Position numbers and translations under genes: made by a program. 64,000 bases of DNA from Croceicoccus sp. (GTDB taxonomy: Bacteria; Pseudomonadota; Alphaproteobacteria; Sphingomonadales; Sphingomonadaceae): contig NZMY01000006.1 of the NCBI GenBank assembly GCA_002694745.1, positions 112,418 through 176,417 of the forward strand, written 5' to 3'. Of the stretch, positions 16,619 to 27,072 are shown piece by piece. Below the pieces are notes generated by a model, which worked only from the letters and a program-made list of their open reading frames with translations, was not told the origin of the DNA and did no database searches. Numbering within the stretch: the stretch's first letter is position 1; the number at the start of each line of letters is the position of its first letter.

Positions 16619-18502
16619 TCAGAGACCCAGGCGCGACAATATCAAGCGGGAGAGCGGTTTCTCATCCCCTGCCGCTTGCGCCGTGGGCATCGACGGGCAA
16701 GCGAAACACCGCGCCTGCATCCTCGGCCTGTCGAGCAGGGCCGTAATGTCGGCCAGCGACCGGCCCGCAGCCATGTCCCGCCGCGCCATCAGCACCGAGA
16801 CCATGTCGCCGTCATCCGTCGATTCCTCGGGAGCGGCCATCGCTTCGAAGAACGCCGTGAATGCGTCCGGCTCGTCCTCGATATATTCGGCATGCCACTC
16901 GCCCGCCGAAAGCCCCGCCTTTTGCGCGGCATAGGCCAGCGCCTCGTCCATGTTGCCAAAGCGATCGATCAGCCCGACCTGCCGCGCCGGACCCCCAGCC
17001 CATGTCCGCCCCGCCGCGATATCGCTGCGCAGGCGCGCGGTGCTGATATTCCGGCTGTCGGAAACGAGTCCAAGGAACAGGTCATAGCTGTGTTCGACCT
17101 GCGATTGCAGGATGGCATCCATTTCAGGCGTGAAGCCGCCCAGAAGATCGGGCTGGCCCGATAGCGGGGTGGTGCGGATCGAATCCGTGGTCACGCCCCA
17201 TTCGGGCAGGGCATTCTCTGCACTGGGTACCGCCAGGAACACGCCGATGGATCCGGTGATGGTTGCGGGATCGGCAAAGATCGCATCGCCCGGCGTCGCC
17301 ACGTAATAGCCGCCGCTGGCCGCGACATTGGCCATCGACACGACCACCGGTATGCCGCTTGCCTTGTGACGCAGGATCGCCTGCCGGATCCGTTCCGAAG
17401 CCGTGACAGAGCCCCCCGGCGAATCGACCCGCACCACCAGCGCCGCCAGATCGTCCTGCAACGCGTCGTCCAGCAGGGCGGCAATGCGGTCGCCGCCAGC
17501 CGTGCCCGGCCCCGCCTCGCCGTCGACGATGCTGCCCGCGACGGTGATGACGCCGATGGCACTGCCCGCCTGCGACGGGGCGACGGCCTTCACCCAGTCG
17601 TCGTAATAGGTATGCGCAAAGCCATGCGGTTCGTCGGGAGCCTCGGGATCGCCGCCGACCAGCTCCGCCACGCGAAGCGAGAAATCCTCATAGCTCCCGA
17701 TCCTGTCGACAAGCCCCGTCTTCAGCGCCGCCTGTGCGCCGTTCCCACCCGCCGCGCGAATGGAGGCCACCGGATCGGTCGCGACCTGCCGCACCTGCGC
17801 CTTGGGGCGTGCCGTGCGGACTTCATCCAGCCAGTCTTCCCACAACGATTCATAGGTCCCCGAAATGTCGCTGCGCGCCGCATCGGAAAATCCGGTCAGC
17901 GTATAGGGTTCGACCGCGCTCTTATACTCGCCCGTCCGATAGACGTGAACGTTGACCTTCAGCCGCTCCGCGATGTTGCCGAAGAACAGATAGGTTCCGC
18001 CCGGACCCGCCACCGGCGCGCCGCCCAGCGGATCGACCCACACCTCGCTGGCATGGGCGGCCAACTGCATGCTGTCGCCGGTATAGGCGATGGCATGGGC
18101 CAGCACCGGCTTTTTCGCGGCGCGCACCTTGTCGAGCGCCTTGCCGATCTCGCTCATATGCACCTGCCCGCCGCCGAGGAAATAGTCGAGGTCGAGGACC
18201 ACGGCCTTGATGCGCTCGTCAGTGGCCGCCCCTTCGATGGCGCGGACCACGTCGCGGGCGCGGTGTTCCCGGATCGGCGTGCTTGTCGACAGGAACATCG
18301 AGAACGGGTCGGCTCGCTGCGGCTCCTCCACCACGACGCCGTCGAGCCCGACCAGCAGCGCGCCTTCCTGCACCGATGCCGCCATCGGGCGAAAAGTCAG
18401 CACGGCATAGAGCGCCGCGAAGAACAGCAGCATGAACAGCAGGACCAGACCGTCCTTGATCGCAACCAGCAGCTTCCAGACCTTGCGCGCGAACGCCATC
18501 AT
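16619..18502 (-). CDS. sppA: signal peptide peptidase SppA (long, 67K type)
   Basis: A 627-residue inner-membrane serine protease that degrades cleaved signal peptides. One N-terminal membrane anchor lies at about 17-37. The tandem S49 domains of the long form are present. The general base is Lys194 in GEYKSAVEPY in the first domain, and the nucleophile is Ser396 in NVAASGGYY in the second, preceded by RVDSPGGSV. Spacing agrees with E. coli SppA (Lys209, Ser409). It is transcribed away from pyrB and converges on the small Pro-rich gene. Confidence 0.93.
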   Translation of the reverse strand: MMAFARKVWKLLVAIKDGLVLLFMLLFFAALYAVLTFRPMAASVQEGALLVGLDGVVVEEPQRADPFSMFLSTSTPIREHRARDVVRAIEGAATDERIKAVVLDLDYFLGGGQVHMSEIGKALDKVRAAKKPVLAHAIAYTGDSMQLAAHASEVWVDPLGGAPVAGPGGTYLFFGNIAERLKVNVHVYRTGEYKSAVEPYTLTGFSDAARSDISGTYESLWEDWLDEVRTARPKAQVRQVATDPVASIRAAGGNGAQAALKTGLVDRIGSYEDFSLRVAELVGGDPEAPDEPHGFAHTYYDDWVKAVAPSQAGSAIGVITVAGSIVDGEAGPGTAGGDRIAALLDDALQDDLAALVVRVDSPGGSVTASERIRQAILRHKASGIPVVVSMANVAASGGYYVATPGDAIFADPATITGSIGVFLAVPSAENALPEWGVTTDSIRTTPLSGQPDLLGGFTPEMDAILQSQVEHSYDLFLGLVSDSRNISTARLRSDIAAGRTWAGGPARQVGLIDRFGNMDEALAYAAQKAGLSAGEWHAEYIEDEPDAFTAFFEAMAAPEESTDDGDMVSVLMARRDMAAGRSLADITALLDRPRMQARCFACPSMPTAQAAGDEKPLSRLILSRLGL

Positions 18503-18676
18503 GCTTTTCCTTCCTGCTGCGCATGGCGGGACGATTCACCGCGATGCGCGCATTCGCCCGCTAGTTAGGAGCGTGAATGGCCTGTCGCAAATGCGAAACG
18601 CGCACAGCTTTCGCCAGCCGGGCCGTGCATCGGCCTTGCCGGACGGCGAAAGGGCGATTAGACGCCCGGTTTCAGA

Positions 18677-19699
18677 ATGAGCGATGAACCCACCCCCTCC
18701 TCCACCCGCTATCCCGCCGGTGGCGATGCGTTTCCGCACAAACACCTGATCGGCATCGCGCCGCTCGCCCCATGGGAAATCCATTATCTGCTGGACGAGG
18801 CGGAGCAATGGGTCAGGCTGAACCGCCAGCCGGCCAAGCATGCCGATGCGCTGGCGGGCCTTACCATCATCAACGCCTTCTTTGAAAATTCGACCCGCAC
18901 GCTGCTGTCGTTCGAGATCGCGGGCAAGCGGCTGGGCGCGGATGTCGTCAACATGCATGCCGCGCAGTCGAGCGTGAAGAAGGGCGAGACGCTGATCGAC
19001 ACCGCGACCACGCTCAACGCGATGCGCGCCGATGCGATCGTGATCCGGCATTCATCGTCGGGTGCGGTTCAGCTGATCGCGGACAAGGTCGACTGCCCGG
19101 TTCTGAATGCGGGCGACGGGCAGCATGAGCACCCGACTCAGGCGCTGCTCGACGCGCTGACGATGCGGTTCTGGCTGCGCAGCGACGATTGCCCGCTCAG
19201 CGACGAATTCGCGAAGCTCAAGATCGCGATCTGCGGCGACATCATGCACAGCCGCGTGGCGCGGTCGAACATATTGCTGCTGACGACACTGGGCGCCGAG
19301 GTGCGTGTCTGCGCCCCGCCCGCGCTGATGCCCGCCGCGATCGAACAGATGAAGGTCACGCCCTACCACGATTTCGACGCGGCCATCGAAGGCGTCGACG
19401 TGGTCATGATGCTGCGCCTGCAGATGGAGCGCATGGCGGGGCCCTTCATTCCTTCCGCCCGCGAATATCGCCATCTGTTCGGCCTGACGCCCGAGCGTCT
19501 GAAACGCGCCGCGCCGCATGCGCTGGTGATGCACCCCGGCCCGATGAACCGCGGGGTCGAGATCGATTCGTCGGTCGCCGACATGCTTGAACGTTCGGCC
19601 ATCACCCGGCAGGTTGAGATGGGCGTGGCGCTGCGCATGGCCTGCCTCGACGTGTTGACGCGGCGCGCGCGCGGTGTCGAAGGTTGGAATTCGCTATGA
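18677..19699 (+). CDS. pyrB: aspartate carbamoyltransferase catalytic chain
   Basis: A 340-residue enzyme joining carbamoyl phosphate to aspartate, the first committed step of pyrimidine synthesis. The carbamoyl-phosphate loop STRT is at 72-75 ([12 protein letters not shown]) and HPTQ is at 152-155. No pyrI regulatory chain is present. The stop overlaps the start of a dihydroorotase-like gene (ATGA), as in the PyrB-PyrC' type of ATCase, where the inactive partner is structural. Divergent from sppA across about 170 bp. Confidence 0.95.
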   Translation: MSDEPTPSSTRYPAGGDAFPHKHLIGIAPLAPWEIHYLLDEAEQWVRLNRQPAKHADALAGLTIINAFFENSTRTLLSFEIAGKRLGADVVNMHAAQSSVKKGETLIDTATTLNAMRADAIVIRHSSSGAVQLIADKVDCPVLNAGDGQHEHPTQALLDALTMRFWLRSDDCPLSDEFAKLKIAICGDIMHSRVARSNILLLTTLGAEVRVCAPPALMPAAIEQMKVTPYHDFDAAIEGVDVVMMLRLQMERMAGPFIPSAREYRHLFGLTPERLKRAAPHALVMHPGPMNRGVEIDSSVADMLERSAITRQVEMGVALRMACLDVLTRRARGVEGWNSL

Positions 19700-20931
19700 T
19701 CCCGCGCGAGCCCCTGACCATCACCGGCGGCCAGTTGCTGACCGGTAGCGGCGCGCCTTCTGCCGGATCGATCCGCTGCGAAGGGGACCGCATCGTCGCG
19801 ACCGGAGACGTCGCAGCGCAAAACGGCGACCGCACCCATGATGCCAAGGGCAAGATCGTCATGCCCGGCATCATCGACCTTGGCGTGTTTGAGATCGACA
19901 AGCCCGCGTTCCATTTCGGCGGCATCACCCGCGCGGCCCTGATGCCCGACCAGAACCCGCCGCTCGATTATCCGGCGCGGGTCCGTTTCGCCGCCAGCTA
20001 TGGCAAGCCCGATTTGTGGGTCCACCCCATCGCCGCCGCCACGCGCGGCCTTTCGGGCGAAGAATTGCCGGAACTGGGGCTGATGCAGGAAGCGGGCGCG
20101 CGCGCCGTGTCCTCGGGCCGCCAATGGCTGGCCGATTCGGGCATGATGCTGCGCATGATGCAATATGCCGCGATGCTGGGACTGCCCGTCATCTCCCATG
20201 CGGAGGACGCAGGGCTGACCGGCGGCGCGGTCGCGACCGCGGGCGAAATGGCGACCCGACTCGGCCTGCCCAGCGCGCCTGCCGAAGCCGAGGCGCTGGC
20301 GATCATGCGCGACATCGCTTTGGCAGAGATCGCGGGGGCGCATCTGCACATCAGGCAGGTGACGACGGCGGCGGGTCTCGACCTCGTCCGCGCGGCGAAG
20401 AAACGGGGCCTGCGCCTGACCTGCGGCGTATCGCCCGCCTATTTCATGCTGTCGGACATCGCGACGGCGGGGTTCCTGACCTTCACGCGCCTGTCGCCGC
20501 CCTTGCGCAGCGAAGCCGACCGTCAGGCCGTGCGGGCCGCGCTGGCGGACGGGACCATCGACACCATCGCATCGGGCCACGATCCGCGCGGCCCGGAAGA
20601 CAAGCGCCTGCCCTTCGTCGATGCAGCCCCCGGCATGGCGGGCGCAGAGACATTGCTGCCGCTGACGCTCAGCCTTGTCCGTGACGGGGTGATCGACATG
20701 GCGCGGCTATGCGAATTGCTGTGCGTGAATCCGGCGCGCATCCTTGGCGTGGAGGCCGGACGGCTTGAGCCGGGGATGGAGGCCGATATCGCGGTGATCG
20801 ACCCCGACCGCCCGTGGATCGTCGATTCCAACCGCATGGAAGCGCAGGCAGGCAACACGCCTTTCGACAAGCAGCCGGTGCAAGGGCGCGCCATCGCCCT
20901 GTTCAAGGGCGGACAGCGGATCGAGCATTAA
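19696..20931 (+). CDS. pyrX: inactive dihydroorotase-like PyrC' (PyrX), ATCase partner
   Basis: A 411-residue amidohydrolase-fold protein coupled to pyrB by a 4-bp overlap. Active dihydroorotases begin the barrel with D-x-H-x-H zinc ligands; here the segment is [10 protein letters not shown], with Gly63 and Phe65 in place of both histidines. The later catalytic motif TDHAPH is replaced by SGHDPRG. A non-catalytic PyrC' that scaffolds the ATCase dodecamer is known from Pseudomonas, and this fits. A true dihydroorotase should therefore lie elsewhere in the genome. ATG 19696 is chosen over 19684 because of the overlap. Confidence 0.88.
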   Translation: MIPREPLTITGGQLLTGSGAPSAGSIRCEGDRIVATGDVAAQNGDRTHDAKGKIVMPGIIDLGVFEIDKPAFHFGGITRAALMPDQNPPLDYPARVRFAASYGKPDLWVHPIAAATRGLSGEELPELGLMQEAGARAVSSGRQWLADSGMMLRMMQYAAMLGLPVISHAEDAGLTGGAVATAGEMATRLGLPSAPAEAEALAIMRDIALAEIAGAHLHIRQVTTAAGLDLVRAAKKRGLRLTCGVSPAYFMLSDIATAGFLTFTRLSPPLRSEADRQAVRAALADGTIDTIASGHDPRGPEDKRLPFVDAAPGMAGAETLLPLTLSLVRDGVIDMARLCELLCVNPARILGVEAGRLEPGMEADIAVIDPDRPWIVDSNRMEAQAGNTPFDKQPVQGRAIALFKGGQRIEH

Positions 20932-21152
20932 TCGGCGCGCGGATTGCCCGCCGGTCTTTCACTGGTCAGTGTTTCCGGTGATGCCCCATCCGGCCCCGGC
21001 ACGGTCCAGATCGCGACATTGATCGCCAGCACCACGGCCAGCACCAGCATCAGGCCGCCCTGCTTGCGGTCGCCGCGCCGGAACGCGAAAAAGGCGGCGA
21101 CGATCATCACCACCGCACACAGAACCATCAGGGAAAGTGCAATATCGGCCAT
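20928..21152 (-). CDS. small two-helix membrane protein, unknown function
   Basis: A 74-residue protein with two hydrophobic segments (LSLMVLCAVVMIVAAFFAF and a second near LMLVLAVVLAINVAIW), joined by a basic loop RRGDRKQ. The C-terminus is polar. It overlaps the end of pyrX tail to tail by 4 bp. I recognise no family. ATG 21152 puts the first helix at the start; an ATG at 21173 is also possible. Confidence 0.6.
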   Translation of the reverse strand: MADIALSLMVLCAVVMIVAAFFAFRRGDRKQGGLMLVLAVVLAINVAIWTVPGPDGASPETLTSERPAGNPRAD

Positions 21153-21264
21153 GCCGAGCGCATAGACCGGCACCCCGCGCGCGAACAGTCCAAAATAATG
21201 CTCCCCGATGGTCCCCGCCTTGCTATGATGCGAACGGGCTTGGACGGATCACAAGGAGTTCGAC

Positions 21265-21651
21265 ATGGGAATTTTCAGCAAGATCCGCGATTCGATTTTC
21301 GGCAAGAAGGAAGAGAAGCCCAAAGCGCCGCCGCCCTCCGCGACCAAGCCTGCCGCCGCCCCCAAACCTGCGGCCGCGCCCGCAAAACCGGCGCCGATGG
21401 CCGAGGTGGATGTGGAGGCCCGCCTTGCGAAGATGGCCGAGGGCAAGGACCTCAACGGGCGCACATCGATCGTCGATCTGATGAAGCTGCTCGACATCGA
21501 CCCCAGCTATGCCAATCGCAAGGAACTGGCGACCGAGATGGGCCGCACCGATTACGAAGGTTCGGCCGAGGACAATATCTGGCTGCACAAGAAGGTGATG
21601 CGCGCACTGGCCGCGAATGGCGGCAAGGTTCCGGCCTCGCTGACCGACTGA
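21265..21651 (+). CDS. DUF3597 domain protein
   Basis: A 128-residue protein beginning MGIFSKIRDSIFGKK, then an Ala/Pro/Lys-rich linker (about 20-48), then a compact domain with NGRTSIVDLMKLLDIDPSY typical of DUF3597. The function of this family is not established; LysM-fused relatives suggest an envelope or storage-stress role, but that is weak. AAGGAG lies a few bases before the start. It converges on the DUF937 gene across a hairpin. Confidence 0.75.
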   Translation: MGIFSKIRDSIFGKKEEKPKAPPPSATKPAAAPKPAAAPAKPAPMAEVDVEARLAKMAEGKDLNGRTSIVDLMKLLDIDPSYANRKELATEMGRTDYEGSAEDNIWLHKKVMRALAANGGKVPASLTD

Positions 21652-21666
21652 CGGATCGGCGAACCG

Positions 21667-21691
21667 ACCGGGCGGACGACACCCGCCCGGT
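21667..21691. terminator. bidirectional hairpin between DUF3597 and DUF937 genes
   Basis: ACCGGGCGG and CCGCCCGGT form a perfect 9-bp stem with a 7-base loop in the 67-bp gap between two converging genes. Only TT follows on the plus strand, so it is a moderate terminator candidate. Confidence 0.55.
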
Positions 21692-21718
21692 TACGGCGCC
21701 ACAATCGCATCAAGGCGC

Positions 21719-22081
21719 CTATTTCTTTCCGAAGAAACCTTGCGCCATTCCCATGATGTCGTTCAGCGGATTGCCGTCGCCATCGCGGTCGAGCATGTCC
21801 AGGATGCTGGCCGCTTGCGGATTGTCCCTCAGCATCTGCGCGAAATGGGACAGCGATCCTTCGCCGCCGATCTGCTGCACGATGGTCGACAGAATCGACG
21901 GTGCCAGCCCGGTACGCGCCGCGGCAAGCTCTACCGTGTCGCCGGGCGCCTGATGCGCCTGTCCCAGCGCGGCGATGGCTTTTTCTGCCGTGGCAGGCTG
22001 GATACCCAGCTTGCGCGCAAGATTGTCGACATCGGGCGTCTCGCTGCCAAGCTGCCCCAGAAGTTCATCGAAAACGGCCAT
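21719..22081 (-). CDS. DUF937-like protein
   Basis: A 120-residue protein with helical repeats and the late segment MLDRDGDGNPLNDIMGMAQGFFGKK. The DxDGDG-like loop followed by a short helix is common in DUF937/YidB-type proteins. No signal peptide or membrane helix is seen. The cellular role is unknown. The start at 22081 (MAVFDELLG) is favoured; open frame continues upstream but is not family-like. Confidence 0.65.
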   Translation of the reverse strand: MAVFDELLGQLGSETPDVDNLARKLGIQPATAEKAIAALGQAHQAPGDTVELAAARTGLAPSILSTIVQQIGGEGSLSHFAQMLRDNPQAASILDMLDRDGDGNPLNDIMGMAQGFFGKK

Positions 22082-22200
22082 GTCGTGTTCCTCGATACCG
22101 GTGGACCCAGCGAAGCGACCTTTCGCTGCGCGCCATGATAATCCGGATAAGGACCGTGACCAGTGACAATCACGACGTTCTGACGCGACCTCACAAAAGA

Positions 22201-22232
22201 AAACGCCCCGGACGCGCTGGTCCGGGGCGTTT
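22201..22232 (-). terminator. terminator after pckA
   Basis: AACGCCCCGGA and TCCGGGGCGTT form a perfect 11-bp stem with an 8-base loop. On the minus strand it is followed by TTTTCTTTT. It lies about 20 bp past the pckA stop. Confidence 0.88.
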
Positions 22233-22250
22233 CGCATCAAAGTCGGTCGA

Positions 22251-23840
22251 TCAGGCCGCGGTGGGGGCAGCCTTGCGCACGCCCTCATCGACATGGCTTT
22301 CGAACTGGCCGAAATTGTCGACGAACAGCTGGACCAGCTTGTGCGCGGTCGCGTCGAACTCGTCCTTGTCGGCCCAGGTCGCGCGGGGATCCAGGATCGT
22401 GCTGTCGACGCCGGGAACCGCCACCGGCACTTCAAAGCCGAAGTTGGGGTCCTTGCGGAATTCCACGTCGTTCAGCGAACCGTCGAGCGCGGCGTTCAGC
22501 AATGCGCGGGTCACCTTGATCGGCATGCGATTGCCGGTGCCGTATTTACCGCCGGTCCAGCCGGTGTTGACCAGCCAGCACTGCGCGCCGCCCTGCGCGA
22601 TGCGCTCTTTCAGCAGATTGCCATAGACGCTGGGATGGCGCGGCATGAACGGCGCGCCAAAGCAGGTCGAGAAGGTCGCTTCCGGCTCGGTCACTCCTAT
22701 CTCGGTACCCGCGACCTTGGCGGTGTAACCCGACAGGAAGTAGTACATCGCCTGATCGGGCGTCAGCCGCGCGATCGGAGGCAGCACGCCGAACGCATCG
22801 GCGGTCAGCATGATGACGTTCGACGGCACGGGCCCGAGGTTTTCTTCCGAGGTGTTCGGAATGAAATCGATCGGATAGGCGCCGCGCGTATTCTCGGTCT
22901 TGCTGGTGTCGGTGAAGTCGATGGTGCGGGCATCCTCGTCCATCGCGACATTTTCGAGGATCGTGCCGAACATCTTGGTCGTGGCGTAGATCTCGGGCTC
23001 ACCCTCGGCCGACAGGTCGATCATTTTGGCATAGCAGCCGCCTTCGAAATTGAAGACCGCCGAATCCGACCAGCCATGCTCGTCATCGCCGATCAGCGTG
23101 CGGCTGGCATCGGCCGACAGCGTGGTCTTGCCGGTGCCGGACAGGCCGAAGAAGATCGCGGTCTTGCCGTCTGGGCCGACATTGGCCGAACAATGCATCG
23201 GCATCACGCCCTGTTCGGGCAGCAGATAGTTGAGAAGGCCGAACACGCCCTTCTTCATCTCGCCCGAATATTCGGTGTTGGCGATCAGGATCAGCTTTTC
23301 CGTCAGGCTGACGGCGATCATCGTGTCGCTGCGGCTGCCATGACGCTCAGGATCGGCCTTGAAGCTGGGCAGGTTGATGATGGTGAATTCGGGGACGAAG
23401 CTTTCCAGTTCCTGCTTCGTCGGGCGCACCAGCATGGTGTGCACGAACAGCGAATGCCAGGCCATCTGCGTGATCACGCGCACGTTGACGCGGTAATCGG
23501 GCTGCGATCCGCCGAACAGGTCCGCCACATACAGCTTTTCCTGGTCACCCAGAGCATCCATGAAATCCGCCTTGAGATTGGCGAAATGCTCAGGGCTCAT
23601 GGGCTGGTTGATCTTGCCCCAGTTGATCGTATCCTGCGTCATGTCGTCGCGGACGACGAACTTGTCCTTGACGCTGCGACCGGTGAAACGGCCGGTATCG
23701 ACGACAAGGGGGCCATCGGCGGCCAGCCGGCCCTCGCCATTGGCCAGTGCATGCTCGATCAGCTGAGCGCGGCCCAGATTGCCGTAGATGCGGGCATTGG
23801 TGGCGAAGCCTTGTTCAGACAAGGAAATGTTCAGCGACAC
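22251..23840 (-). CDS. pckA: phosphoenolpyruvate carboxykinase (ATP)
   Basis: A 529-residue gluconeogenic enzyme making PEP and CO2 from oxaloacetate and ATP. The kinase-1a P-loop [13 protein letters not shown] and the following IGDDEHGW metal-binding segment are present. GTG 23840 is the start: GGAG lies 6 bases upstream, whereas the ATG at 23909 has none and adds untypical residues. A strong terminator follows. It is divergent from chvI; in Sinorhizobium and Agrobacterium pckA also neighbours the chvI/chvG pair, a conserved link between carbon state and envelope signalling. Confidence 0.95.
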   Translation of the reverse strand: MSLNISLSEQGFATNARIYGNLGRAQLIEHALANGEGRLAADGPLVVDTGRFTGRSVKDKFVVRDDMTQDTINWGKINQPMSPEHFANLKADFMDALGDQEKLYVADLFGGSQPDYRVNVRVITQMAWHSLFVHTMLVRPTKQELESFVPEFTIINLPSFKADPERHGSRSDTMIAVSLTEKLILIANTEYSGEMKKGVFGLLNYLLPEQGVMPMHCSANVGPDGKTAIFFGLSGTGKTTLSADASRTLIGDDEHGWSDSAVFNFEGGCYAKMIDLSAEGEPEIYATTKMFGTILENVAMDEDARTIDFTDTSKTENTRGAYPIDFIPNTSEENLGPVPSNVIMLTADAFGVLPPIARLTPDQAMYYFLSGYTAKVAGTEIGVTEPEATFSTCFGAPFMPRHPSVYGNLLKERIAQGGAQCWLVNTGWTGGKYGTGNRMPIKVTRALLNAALDGSLNDVEFRKDPNFGFEVPVAVPGVDSTILDPRATWADKDEFDATAHKLVQLFVDNFGQFESHVDEGVRKAAPTAA

Positions 23841-24177
23841 GTTGCTCTCCTTCCAGTGCCCCTCGGAAAACGGGGCGACCGCGCGGCGCAAGCGCGGTAG
23901 TTGATGCAATCCTCTCGGGATTTTCCGGGGTCGGTAAGCCTGCGACCTTCGCCCCGCTGTTATCGATTTTCAGATGCTCACAAATCATGTGCGAGTCAAA
24001 TATTCTGCCGAGGCCTGTCACGAATTGCACCGATCCGCCCCCGCTTCCTCTCCGGAAGGGTTATGCATATGTCACCCGCAAGCCGTTTGGCTGGCGCGGA
24101 CGAATTGGCTAAGCCGAAACGAACAAGGCGAGGCGCACGTTCTGGCGGGCAGGAATCGCGACAAGAAGGTTTTGATT
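23841..24177. other. divergent promoter region between pckA and chvI
   Basis: About 340 bp hold the two promoters. A GC hairpin (CCGCGC...GCGCGG, about 23879-23900) lies upstream of pckA. A lower-GC patch at about 23960-24005 (GATTTTCAGATGCTCACAAATC) is the likeliest promoter zone. The open frame from 23974 reads into chvI but has no family similarity before residue 69, so this is non-coding. Confidence 0.45.
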
Positions 24178-24888
24178 ATGGCGCATGTAATCGCCCTGGT
24201 GGACGACGACCGAAATATCCTGACCGGGCTTTCGATTGCCCTGCAGGCCGAGGGTTTCGACACGAGGGTCTATTCCGACGGGGCCGCCGCGCTGGAAGCG
24301 CTGGTGGAGAATCCGCCGGATCTTGCCGTGTGCGATATCAAGATGCCGCGTATGGACGGGCTGGAACTGCTACGCCGCCTGCGCGAAAAATCCTCGCTGC
24401 CGGTCATCTTCCTGACGTCCAAGACGGATGAGCAGGACGAGGCGCTGGGCCTGGCGATGGGGGCCGACGATTATATCGCAAAGCCCTTCAGCCAGCGCCT
24501 GCTGATCGCCCGCATCCGCGCGCTGCTGCGGCGCGAGGAGCTGGTGATGAGCCGGCTGTCGGGTGACACCAGCCAGCCGCCTGCCGAGCTGATCACGCGC
24601 GGCCGCCTGACCATGGAGCCGGAGCGTCACCGGGTGACGTGGGACGGCCACCCCGTCTCGCTGACCGTGACCGAATTCCTGATTCTGGAGGCGCTGGCGC
24701 AGCGTCCCGGCGTGGTGAAGACGCGCAACCAGCTGATGGATGCGGCCTATCAGGACGATGTGTTCGTCGACGACCGCACCATCGACAGCCATATCAAGCG
24801 CCTGCGCCGCAAGTTCCGGCAGGTCGACGGCGAATTCACGGGCATCTCCACGCTCTACGGCGCGGGCTACAGCTTTGCGGGGGACTGA
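24178..24888 (+). CDS. chvI: response regulator ChvI (OmpR family)
   Basis: A 236-residue two-component regulator. The receiver domain has the acidic pair at 9-11 (VDDD), phospho-acceptor Asp53 ([11 protein letters not shown]) and the conserved Lys in AKPF. The winged-helix DNA-binding domain ends with [17 protein letters not shown] and YGAGYSF. In rhizobia and Brucella ChvI responds to acid and envelope stress through ChvG. GAAGG precedes the start at 24178. The chvG frame overlaps its end. Confidence 0.93.
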   Translation: MAHVIALVDDDRNILTGLSIALQAEGFDTRVYSDGAAALEALVENPPDLAVCDIKMPRMDGLELLRRLREKSSLPVIFLTSKTDEQDEALGLAMGADDYIAKPFSQRLLIARIRALLRREELVMSRLSGDTSQPPAELITRGRLTMEPERHRVTWDGHPVSLTVTEFLILEALAQRPGVVKTRNQLMDAAYQDDVFVDDRTIDSHIKRLRRKFRQVDGEFTGISTLYGAGYSFAGD

Positions 24889-26587
24889 ACCCCATTCCCA
24901 GTCGGCGCATTTGCCGAGCGGCACGCAAAACGCGGCATCCGAATCGCCTGCCGCCTCCGATGGCGATGCCGGTCTCGCCGGAGCAAGGGCACCGGGCGAC
25001 TCGAAAGGACCGGGCGATGGGCCTGATCCGCTATTCTGGACGCGCCGCTTTTCGCTGACGACGCGCATTCTTGCGGTCAATCTGCTGATCGTGGGGCTGG
25101 TGCTGGGCGGGCTGTTCGTGCTCGACACCAATCGCAAGCAGCTGATCGCCGAACGCTCGCGCCTCGCCCGGTCCGAGGTGGAGATCATCGCCAATGCCCT
25201 CGCCGAGGCGCCCGCCAGTGAACACGCCGCGCTGCTGGCGCGCATCGGCGACCAGCAGAGGCTGAGGCTGCGGACCTTCGATTCGCAAGGCAAGCTGCAA
25301 ACCGACAGTTTCGTGGTGGGCGAACCGGCCTTCGCCTTTGCCGATCCGGACGCGCAGGACTGGACCCACTCGCTGGCACGCACGATGGACCGGATCGTCG
25401 ATTTCCTCGTCTTCGCGCCGCCCGTTCCCGATTACGATCCGGCCAGTGACGCACAGCCCGCGCGCAAGTCGCAGTGGCCCGAGGTCTTCGTCGCCGAACA
25501 GGCGCGCGCGGGCACGGTGATGCTGCGCCATGCGCCCGACCGCACCCCCGTTATCACCGCCGCCGCTCCCTATGGCGCGCAGGGCGAGACGCTGCTGACG
25601 ATGCGCAATGCGACCGACATCACGACATCGATCCGCGCCGCGCGGCAGACGCTGCTGGTGCTGCTGGCGCTGGCGGTGATCTTCTCGATCCAGCTGTCGC
25701 TGTTCCTTGCGCGCACCATCGTCCAGCCGGTCCGCACCCTGTCGCGCGCCGCCACCCGCGTCAGCGCCGGGCGCGAGCGCGAGGTCGTGATCCCTCGCCT
25801 GCCCGAGCGTCAGGACGAGATCGGCAATCTCGCACGCTCGCTGTCGGACATGACGCAGGCGCTGCGCGACCGGATCGACGCGGGCGAGGCCTTTGCCGCC
25901 GATGTCAGTCACGAGCTCAAGAATCCGCTGGCGTCGCTGCGCAGCGCGCTCGACACGCTGGAGACGGTGGAAGACCCCAAATTGCGGCATCAGCTGGCCG
26001 AAATCGCGCAGGCGGACCTGCGCCGGATCGACCGGCTGATCACCGAGATCGCCGAGGCGAGCCGCCTGGATGCGGAATTGTCGCGCGCCTCGTTCGAACC
26101 GGTCGACCTGCTGGGCGTCGCGCGCAACGTGCTGGGCGGACGCACCGCCGCCACGCGCATCAGCGCCGAGCGCGATCTGCATTTCGTCGTCGAGAGCGCG
26201 CCCACCAGCGCCACCATGGTCCGCGGGGACGAAGCGCAGCTTGAGCGCGTGCTCGAGAATCTGGTCGACAATGGCGCCAGCTTCTCCCCCCACGGCGGCA
26301 CCATCGCCATCGCCTTCCGCGACCTTGGCAAGGCAATCGAGGTGACGGTCACCGATGACGGCCCCGGCATCGCGGAGGAAGAGCGCGAAGCCGTCTTCGA
26401 ACGCTTCCACTCGCACCGGCCCGAGCCCGAGAGTTTCGGCAAGCATTCGGGCCTCGGCCTCGCCATCGCGCGCTCCATCGTGACTGGCCATGGCGGCACG
26501 CTGGTCGTGCGCGGGCGCGAGGACGGGAAAAGCGGCGCGGTCTTCGTCATCACCCTTCCCGCGCTGGACGAGGAGGCGCGTGCATGA
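24875..26587 (+). CDS. chvG: sensor histidine kinase ChvG
   Basis: A membrane kinase partner of ChvI, about 558-570 residues. TM1 lies near codons 70-90 ([19 protein letters not shown]), then a periplasmic sensor region, TM2 ([19 protein letters not shown]), HAMP, the H-box [13 protein letters not shown] and the ATPase N, G1 and G2 boxes ([23 protein letters not shown]). The start is unresolved: no in-frame ATG or GTG lies between the chvI stop and TM1. TTG at 24875 (overlapping chvI) or TTG 24911 are the only usual candidates, neither with a good ribosome site. The stop overlaps hprK by 4 bp. Confidence 0.88.
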   Translation: MRGTEPHSQSAHLPSGTQNAASESPAASDGDAGLAGARAPGDSKGPGDGPDPLFWTRRFSLTTRILAVNLLIVGLVLGGLFVLDTNRKQLIAERSRLARSEVEIIANALAEAPASEHAALLARIGDQQRLRLRTFDSQGKLQTDSFVVGEPAFAFADPDAQDWTHSLARTMDRIVDFLVFAPPVPDYDPASDAQPARKSQWPEVFVAEQARAGTVMLRHAPDRTPVITAAAPYGAQGETLLTMRNATDITTSIRAARQTLLVLLALAVIFSIQLSLFLARTIVQPVRTLSRAATRVSAGREREVVIPRLPERQDEIGNLARSLSDMTQALRDRIDAGEAFAADVSHELKNPLASLRSALDTLETVEDPKLRHQLAEIAQADLRRIDRLITEIAEASRLDAELSRASFEPVDLLGVARNVLGGRTAATRISAERDLHFVVESAPTSATMVRGDEAQLERVLENLVDNGASFSPHGGTIAIAFRDLGKAIEVTVTDDGPGIAEEEREAVFERFHSHRPEPESFGKHSGLGLAIARSIVTGHGGTLVVRGREDGKSGAVFVITLPALDEEARA

Positions 26588-27072
26588 CCCTCGTACCCGT
26601 GCCGGACAATGCCGTAGCCTATCAGGCGACCGCGGTGGCCATCGGCGGCCGCGCCATTCTGATCGAGGGCGTGAGCGGCAGCGGCAAGAGCAGCCTTGCG
26701 CTCGCGCTGATCGACCGCGGGGCGTCGCTGGTCGGCGACGATGGTGTTCTGCTGGGCGAGATCGGCGGCGTGCTATGGGCGTTTCCGCATCCGAACACGC
26801 AAGGCCTGATAGAGATTCGCAACGTCGGGATAGCCCGCATGCCCTCGGTCCCCGCGCCCGTCGCACTGGCAGTGACGCTGGCCGAAGACGCGCCCCGATA
26901 TATCGAGGAGGCGGGCACGCGCCTCATCGAAGGCGTCGCCATCCCCGCCCTGTCCCTCTGGCCCGAAACCCCCGCCCTGCCGCTGCGCGCCGAATGGGCC
27001 CTGTCATTGCACGGTCTCTCATTGCACGGACTTTCGCTTTCCCGCGCAATCGGGGATAGCGGCGCGCGATGA
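26584..27072 (+). CDS. hprK: HPr kinase/phosphorylase, short alphaproteobacterial form
   Basis: A 162-residue kinase/phosphorylase acting on the regulatory serine of HPr. It lacks the N-terminal domain of Firmicute HprK, as usual in alphaproteobacteria. The P-loop GVSGSGKSS is at 29-37, the acidic loop GDDGV at 51-55, and the signature GLIEIRNVGIAR at 74-85. The C-terminus ends with a duplicated LSLHG unit encoded by a 15-bp direct repeat (about 27003-27035). It is overlapped by chvG and rapZ, so it is translated within a coupled operon. Confidence 0.92.
   Translation: MTLVPVPDNAVAYQATAVAIGGRAILIEGVSGSGKSSLALALIDRGASLVGDDGVLLGEIGGVLWAFPHPNTQGLIEIRNVGIARMPSVPAPVALAVTLAEDAPRYIEEAGTRLIEGVAIPALSLWPETPALPLRAEWALSLHGLSLHGLSLSRAIGDSGAR

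Noticed and set aside
22293..23900. 535-codon open frame antisense to pckA
   Set aside because: No family features, and pckA on the minus strand is complete with P-loop, ribosome site and terminator.
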